Shown here one piece after another: positions 58,530 to 64,000 of a stretch of 64,000 bases of DNA. The stretch is from the NCBI GenBank assembly GCA_014898415.1, contig RCTD01000009.1:992001-1056000 (forward strand), written 5' to 3'. A program made the translations under genes and the position numbers. The stretch comes from Stromatinia cepivora (taxonomy: Eukaryota; Ascomycota; Leotiomycetes; Helotiales; Sclerotiniaceae). The notes under the pieces are model-generated. The model saw only the letters and a list, made by a program, of their open reading frames with translations, was not told the origin of the DNA and ran no database searches. Each line of letters opens with the position of its first letter. Position 1 is the stretch's first letter.

Positions 58530-59248
58530 GCCGTCTAACTTTTGGTTATGCATAATATTACCGCGTGGGATGATATCCTCTTGCAATATTCACTCATTGA
58601 ACAACATTGTCACAATCATGCTACAAATCTCGTCGTTCATGGATATGATGAGAGTAAAACTGCAGTATGGGTTGATCCAGTAACGGGCGCATCGCCTGAT
58701 GTGTGGGATCGATCATTAGGATGGTATCTAATGGCACTCGTCGATACTCTTGATTACTTCCCTAAATCACATCCGGGTCATGCAAAACTTCTGAACTGGT
58801 TTGTCACTGCGTCGGCAGGTGTACTTGCTGCACAGGATACAACAGGCGGTTGGTGGTTGGTAATGAACGAACCATAGCCAGGAAAACCCAGGAACTATAT
58901 CGAGTCGAGCGCTTCATCAATGTTCGTCTATGCAATGTTGAAAGGTGTTCGGAATGGATATCTAGGAAGTCAATATATCGCTTCTATGAAAAAGGGGCAT
59001 GAATATATTGCCGAGACATTCGTGGCGTTCAACGGGACGAATGGGACAGTCAATTGGGAGGGTGCGGTTTTGGTCGGTAGTTTGGGATCGAATGCTACGT
59101 TTGAGGTTTGTGTATTGGATAGACTTTTTTGTGGCTATTTGACTAACTGTTGCGCGGTATTATACCTCGATTGTGACGGATGAAAATGATATGAAGGTCT
59201 GGGCCATTTATCTATGCTAGTGTCGAGTATGAGAAATTGGCAGCATGA
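58530..59248 (+). pseudogene. GH105 (YteR-type) unsaturated rhamnogalacturonyl hydrolase relic
   Basis: Only the C-terminal about 220 residues remain, beginning near VMHNITAWDDILLQYSLIEQ. Family landmarks: LVVHGYDESKTAVWVDPVTG, then DVWDRSLGWYLMALVDTLDY, TTGGWWLVMNEP and IESSASSMFVYAMLKGVRNG. Lesions: TAG at 58875-58877 inside the NEP-x-PGKP motif where Tyr is expected; after ATFE, an intron-like stretch with a TGACTAAC branch ends in GG instead of AG before YYTSIVTDEND; and a further shift at about 59196 before SGPFIYASVEYEKLAA. No N-terminal domain was found upstream (an in-frame TAA precedes ATG 58542). Known for the family: removal of unsaturated galacturonic acid from rhamnogalacturonan fragments of plant pectin. 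Confidence 0.83.
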
Positions 59249-59627
59249 TGATGGAATGAACAGTTGGCAGATTGTGGGGGTCGGAACACCAAGGGCGAAC
59301 ACATGTATATATGAATATTGTTAGGAAACCTAAAGATCAAAATCTCTTCGTGGATTCCGCTGCTTAGGTTAGATCTGAAATGGGAAATAGGAAATGGTTC
59401 AAAGACCTCTTCGCCCTTTAAGCATTCTTGAAGGCTTGATTGTACATGTGCACATTGACTCTCGACTTCCTTGCGTTTCCGCGGGAATATCTTTAACATT
59501 GATATATATATGAGTGACACCTGAGCCATACTATCTATCCCAAAAAGGGATAACGATCAACCCCAACAAGTGATTCACATGTGTCATATACAATTTTCCA
59601 AAACCTGTCCTATCTACCAGAACCCAT
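59249..59627. other. Short intergenic region before the GST gene
   Basis: About 380 bp, including the 3' UTR of the leftward-reading GST gene. Nothing recognisable beyond short unsupported ORFs. Confidence 0.45.
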
Positions 59628-60415
59628 CTACAAATTCACCTGCAAATGTTCCTTCTTCGGAAACATAGTCAAATCATATCCGTTCCCTTTCTCCATACTC
59701 CTCTTCCAAGCAGGCCTCTCATAACACCTGTCCAACCACTCATTCACAACCGGAAACTCCGTCGCCAAATCCAACCACCCCCTCTGTCTAACCAACGTCA
59801 CCATAAACTCCACCATAATATCCGCTCTTCCAGGATGACTTCCCATAAGAAAGCCCCCCTCAGGACCATTCTTCAACTCCTTTTCTAAATATCCCAATGA
59901 CTTCCTCAAAGCCGGCCCATCAAAAATTTGCCCCTTGGCTCCGACTCCGTTACTTATGGCCTGAAGATCCATGTAAAGCATCACCATTGATGCAAGGCCC
60001 AGTTCGGTGAGTATGAAACTGACGAGCATTTCATCGCGTATCCAATCGCCATTACGAAGACCGAATTTGTCGGAATCATCAAAGGTGCGGATTAGGTAGG
60101 TGGCGATGGCGAGGGATTCGGGGATGTAGCGATGGCCGTCGCGAGCGCCGGTTACTAGGATCGGGGCTTTGCCGTAGGGACCGAGGGAGGTGACGGAGGT
60201 GGGCGCGCCGAGGGGGGCTTGTGGGTGCGAGGCGGGGTTGCGCGTGTGGATTTCGAGGTTGTAGGGGATGGAGAGTTCCTCGAGGAGCCAGAGGATTCGT
60301 TGGGATTGGGAGCACTGCGGTGGTTGGTTAGTTTTTGAGCGGGTATTTATGGAATAGAATGGTGGAATTGAGAATTTACATCGAGGTGGTGGAGTGTGGG
60401 AGTATTGTCCGTCAT
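59628..60415 (-). CDS. Glutathione S-transferase (Gtt1/Ure2-like fold)
   Basis: Two exons (complement 60380-60415 and 59628-60314), giving 240 residues. The small first exon encodes MTDNTPTLHHLD, and a GTAAAT donor leads to a CCGCAG acceptor. The thioredoxin-like N-domain reads CSQSQRILWLLEELSIPYNL, then SLGPYGKAPILV (cis-Pro) and YIPESLAIATYLI (the conserved ESxAI signature). The helical C-domain continues with FILTELGLASMVMLYMDLQ and HPGRADIMVEFMV, ending FPKKEHLQVNL. Known for the family: conjugation of reduced glutathione to electrophiles or peroxides, in the cytosol. The catalytic Ser/Cys near SQSQ is not certain, so the substrate class remains open. It lies next to the decayed GH105 locus with no obvious functional link. 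Confidence 0.88.
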
Positions 60416-61097
60416 TGTTGATTGTTTTTGGTTTAATATGATGGATGTAGTGGTTCGAAGTAGAAGTGGAAATAAAGTAGGTGAGATTGGGATGCAATAC
60501 AATTTTGATACGGATAGTGTAGTATTGATATTTAACACTTCTTAAGTAGAGACACAGAACTTCATTCAAAATCTCCTTGAATTATAAATCAAAAAGTCGA
60601 GAAACTCCATTTACATAATTGTAAATCACAGAAATGAATCCACATGGCCAAGGAGAGAGAGGGGCCTCGGGATTTTGGCTGATTGGTGCTGAGCAGAAAT
60701 ATCCACGTCATATGTCTGATCGCGAGGTGGGGTCGTTGCGATCGATATTGCTTAGAAACTGACACGTTCCACGTTAAAATTATAAGGGGAAGGCAATAGA
60801 AGGACATTTTACGGTTTTCTGAAGTTTCCTTGTCCCACACTCTGTTCCAGACATCGAATGAAAAGCAGAAGAGAGAAACAACTAGAAGGAAAAAGTTATT
60901 CAATACGTAATACTTACTGGGGGTTGACACTTACTCCTAGTCTCCTACTCTCGAATCTTACCAAGATAGCTTGTTCTGGTTCTTATCTTTGTCAGCTTCT
61001 TCGATGGACGATGATCAAGTTTATGTCTTCCCTTCTGAAATGGGAAATTGTGTAAACGTGACCACGTCTTAGCATAAATTGATCAGGTGACCACGAC
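60416..61097. other. Intergenic region between GST and 2EXR fragment
   Basis: About 680 bp; it should contain the GST promoter. No TATA box was identified and no other gene is recognisable. Confidence 0.45.
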
Positions 61098-61367
61098 TCA
61101 AAACTCGGGTCTTGATGATGTGGGGATAGATGATTGGTTCCCCAAATTCCTTTTTATCCATGCGTCTTCTCGATTTGCTCTCCAGCACCTTTCTTTAATC
61201 ACCCGCGGATTCCAAGTAGCCCACCAAATCCTGAGCCGTAACTCTGCAGGTAGTTGAGGGAAAAGTATGAATTCGGTCGCAGCTTGACTGTTGGAGGTTG
61301 GATGAAATGATGTTTGTTCTTTTTCCAAGTGATGAAGGTTGTATTTCAGACAGAAGTGGTAAAACAT
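61098..61367 (-). pseudogene. 2EXR-domain fragment
   Basis: An 89-codon frame contains the start of a 2EXR domain: SQAATEFILFPQLPAELRLR, then IWWATWNPRVIKERCW. It then stops at 61098 after SSIPTSSRPEF. Known: 2EXR proteins of fungi are usually several hundred residues and of unknown function. Here the rest of the domain is missing, so this is likely a truncated copy. It may be expressed as a short protein, but nothing shows that. Confidence 0.6.
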
Positions 61368-61933
61368 TCAACATATGTACAATAAATTCCAAATTTGTTT
61401 CATGGTTGTTCTCGAAGGAGAGGGAATTCATTTGATTCTCCTTTGTTTGAAGTGAATATTCAATTGTTTACTTTGACAATGAATCAAGTCAATTTCAGCC
61501 ATTTTTTATTATTATTTTAAGGATGAAGAGGCGAGAGGACTGTGCAAAAGAAGCTATACCTAGCGGCGGTTGTCACCAGCGACTTTACTCCTATTTGGTC
61601 TTGTTGAGAACTTCATAAGCTCGAGTTTCATGCATTTCATATTCCGTCCTACCTCCACCAATGTCCTTTTCTCTCATGAGCTTGTCTTTTCGCTCGTCTC
61701 CGGTTACCCCGGCTTGTGCTTGACTTTGGTTTCGGGGCAGGTACATCACACTCAGCACAGTGATTTGAAATTCCATTGAATCAAGCTCCTGGCTCATGTA
61801 AAATTTGCTTCTCAACCCCATCAACCATTAATTGTATCCTGAGTTGCGACTTATTTATTACCTAGAGCCAAAGTAGAAGTTTTTCTCCATGGCTAGTGCA
61901 AAATCAATCTCAATGAAATCAAGCTAAAACGCC
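61368..61933. other. Intergenic region before the fungal_trans gene
   Basis: About 570 bp with short overlapping ORFs on both strands (near 61570-61824) and no domain. It holds the 3' UTR of the leftward transcription factor. Nothing else recognised. Confidence 0.45.
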
Positions 61934-63964
61934 TCAACCCAAATTCCCAGCACTCCACCAATCGTCCACATTCCCCATCCCATCACCCCTCTGATGGAAA
62001 AAGCTTTCCGCCAAAACCGCCAATTCATCATCAGAATAATGAAACGGTGCTCGAACAAACTCTTGCTCTTGTGCCATCATCCCATTTTCCCCCAAATTCA
62101 CCACACTTGCATTTACCGAACTGGGACCAGAACCCTCGAAATCTTGCCTGTCAACTCTAGTCGGTTCCGGCAGTGATGACGCATGGCTTATTTCATGAGT
62201 AGCAGGTATTGAAGCCGAATATAACGATGGTCCGAAAAGGCGACGGGCAGACGTGGGTATTTCGCTCGATGAAGAATACTCTAGGATCTCCCAGAATTGA
62301 CCTAGGTCGATGAGAAGACTGCGGTTGGGGGTTTGGGGTGGTGCATCAGGATTTGTGTAGGTGGATGAAACTGTATCACAAAGTCGTTGAAGCTTTTCCG
62401 CCTATTCTATCGTTAATAATCAATACAATCATCGAAGGGAATTTGTCTGACCATTCGAGCAACATGAGGCCACTCTTTGAAATCTCGAATGAATCTTAGA
62501 CACTTATCAAAGTTGTCACGCTTCTCCTGTCGTACAATTGGATCTTCGGCAAAACATTCCTGTAAATATATTGTTGCAATGATCGCTACACAGTGAGCGA
62601 GAAACGGATCGGAAACTTTGAAGGATTTAACTTCCAGCATATCGATATATCTAATGACCCAGCTAGCATGTGACGAAATCAAATCTGAAATATGCTGTAA
62701 GAAGATTTCAGGGATGGCAGATTTGATATTTTTCAATCGCAGTGATAATAAAAGCGGGTTGTTAAGAAGGCAAAGATTTGTGTGATACAAGAATTGAATG
62801 AATAACCAAGGACCCCAATAATCTCGATTGGCATTTAGATCTTCTGTTGATCTTTGAGAGAATTTGGCTGATTTGAAGCGATGAATTTGTGAGGTACGAG
62901 TCTCAAAGTCCATTTGCTGAGCCATGATTAGTGCGTAATCTGATTGAGGAGACCATGGCGGTAAAGTGCTTGGGTTTCCGCGTCTCCTCGCGTAACGAGT
63001 AATCTTGAACCAGACTTCGCTGAGCTGAATTGCGTATGCAACGACACCTTTGTCTTGAGTATCAGGTGTAGCAAACTCCGGTGATGAGAGGTCGGGAGTT
63101 TCTCCGCTGGTGAACTGGCCAGGATTTAATGGTTTCCCAGTCGTTTCCGGATACCATGGAAAATTTTCATCACCTGCGAAATCTATGATGCTGAATTCGG
63201 CACCATGTAATCTTTTGAGAAGGAATAAACCCCAAAAGCATCGCCGACGCTCTTCACGAAGCACATCAGATAAAGGGGCGTGGCTCTCTATTGTGAGACC
63301 TGCATTGTGGGCTAAACTCATAGCTAGACTACTGTGCACACTTGCTTGTCGTATATTTCCATCTAAGACCTATTAGTTGCGCTCTAGTTTGGATGAGTAG
63401 CACATACTAGTGAAGTCTACTAGGCTAAGAAGGCACAAAGACTGTAATGTAGAAAGTTCTACTCGACCTCCGAATATTCTACCTGAGATAATCGATCGAG
63501 CTGCCTCTACATATCCAGCAATAAGCTCAGACTGGTTATCCCGGAAAATCTCATCGTCTGAAAATCGCATCGCCAAAGCTAGGATCGAGAAAATCACCTC
63601 TGGATCACGTTCGTTGAGTGTTTCAACAAATCTGTTTCGACAGAATACAGGAAGCGGCTGACAATCACAATAAAGCAGGTAAGTTTTCGCAATACTTATG
63701 ATTGCCTCATATGGCGGCAGCTTGCTTTAATTTGATTAGTATTATAATTCAAACAACTGCACGTAAATTTCTCACCTACTCGAAAGTCTAAAAACACTCG
63801 GTGTCCTCATTGTCTGTCCCAATTGTGACAAAACAGGGGAATTCGAAATATGCCTTGATACGCTCCTGCTCATTGATACTTGATTTGCAAGAACTTCTGC
63901 AAGTTGAGCTTCGAGTGATTTCAATCTATCTTCCTGGTGAATCTCGTAAGCACCGGCGTTCACA
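61934..63964 (-). CDS. Fungal_trans-domain transcription factor, partial (5' end off window)
   Basis: Four exons are visible (complement 63776-63964, 63408-63724, 62452-63362, 61934-62401); the N-terminus, where a Zn2Cys6 cluster would lie, is beyond the window. The first visible exon has coiled-coil-like LKSLEAQLAEVLANQ. The fungal_trans (PF04082-type) core includes LPPYEAIISIAKTYLLYCDC, then IRQASVHSSLAMSLAHNAGL and LREERRRCFWGLFLLKRLHG, a clear family signature. The C-terminus (KLQRLCDTVSSTYTNPDAPP) ends SAGNLG. The last intron uses a GTCAGA donor, which is unusual but keeps frame. Known for the family: nuclear regulators of metabolism, often pathway-specific. The upstream acceptor (TTTCAG at 63965-63970) implies another exon outside the window. 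The target is unknown. Confidence 0.85.
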
Positions 63965-64000
63965 CTGAAAGTCTTTCACTTACCAAATTGACATCACTAG

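Overview
The window looks like nuclear DNA of a filamentous ascomycete. Genes lie on both strands and carry short introns (mostly about 50-130 bp) with GTAAGT- or GTATGT-like donors and CTAAC/CTGAC-like branch points. The gene set is typical of Pezizomycotina: a HET-domain protein, a fungal_trans regulator, a 2EXR fragment, a fungal fucose-lectin-family gene and fungal GH3/GH105 enzymes. From the feel of the proteins I would guess Leotiomycetes (Sclerotiniaceae such as Botrytis or Sclerotinia), but that is inference from memory. No prokaryotic operon, CRISPR array, rRNA or convincing tRNA was seen, and no intact transposon was recognised.

Layout. 0-6 kb: a TPR co-chaperone-like gene cut by the window edge, a divergent HAD phosphatase, a degenerate ~100-bp tandem repeat, and a 700-residue nuclear-looking protein of unknown function. 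5.5-11.4 kb: nearly 6 kb with no supportable gene, upstream of that unknown protein. 11.4-17.2 kb: FIP1 and NUP49 from a shared 229-bp divergent promoter, then a TauD-type dioxygenase. 18.5-23.4 kb: a 997-residue protein ending in what looks like a degenerate XPF/ERCC4-like domain (possible Zip2/SHOC1 relative), convergent with a WRAP53/TCAB1-like WD40 gene that carries a one-base frameshift. 23.4-35.7 kb: an accessory, gene-poor stretch with an intact fucose-lectin-family gene, a tubby/LURP-like protein, a Ser/Thr-rich membrane protein, a decayed unknown gene and a decayed APH-type kinase gene. 35.7-38.9 kb: ESF1 and a four-exon acylphosphatase, divergent. 39.2-45.2 kb: a GH3 beta-glucosidase with three apparent frameshifts, then an intact HET-domain gene. 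46-58.2 kb: core genes SEC7, the pyruvate dehydrogenase E2 subunit, a PEP7/VAC1-type FYVE protein and MET8, arranged as divergent pairs. 58.5-64 kb: a GH105 remnant, a glutathione S-transferase, a short 2EXR fragment and the C-terminal part of a fungal_trans regulator running off the window.

There is no single pathway. Conserved housekeeping blocks (mRNA 3' end formation, nuclear pore, ribosome biogenesis, vesicle traffic, mitochondrial pyruvate oxidation, siroheme synthesis) alternate with accessory segments where several genes are dead or dying. The items most worth a second look are the XPF-like meiotic candidate, the unknown nuclear protein with its very long upstream desert, and the group of broken carbohydrate-active and kinase-like genes. 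All exon joins were made by eye from splice signals and reading frame; no alignment or transcript data were available.
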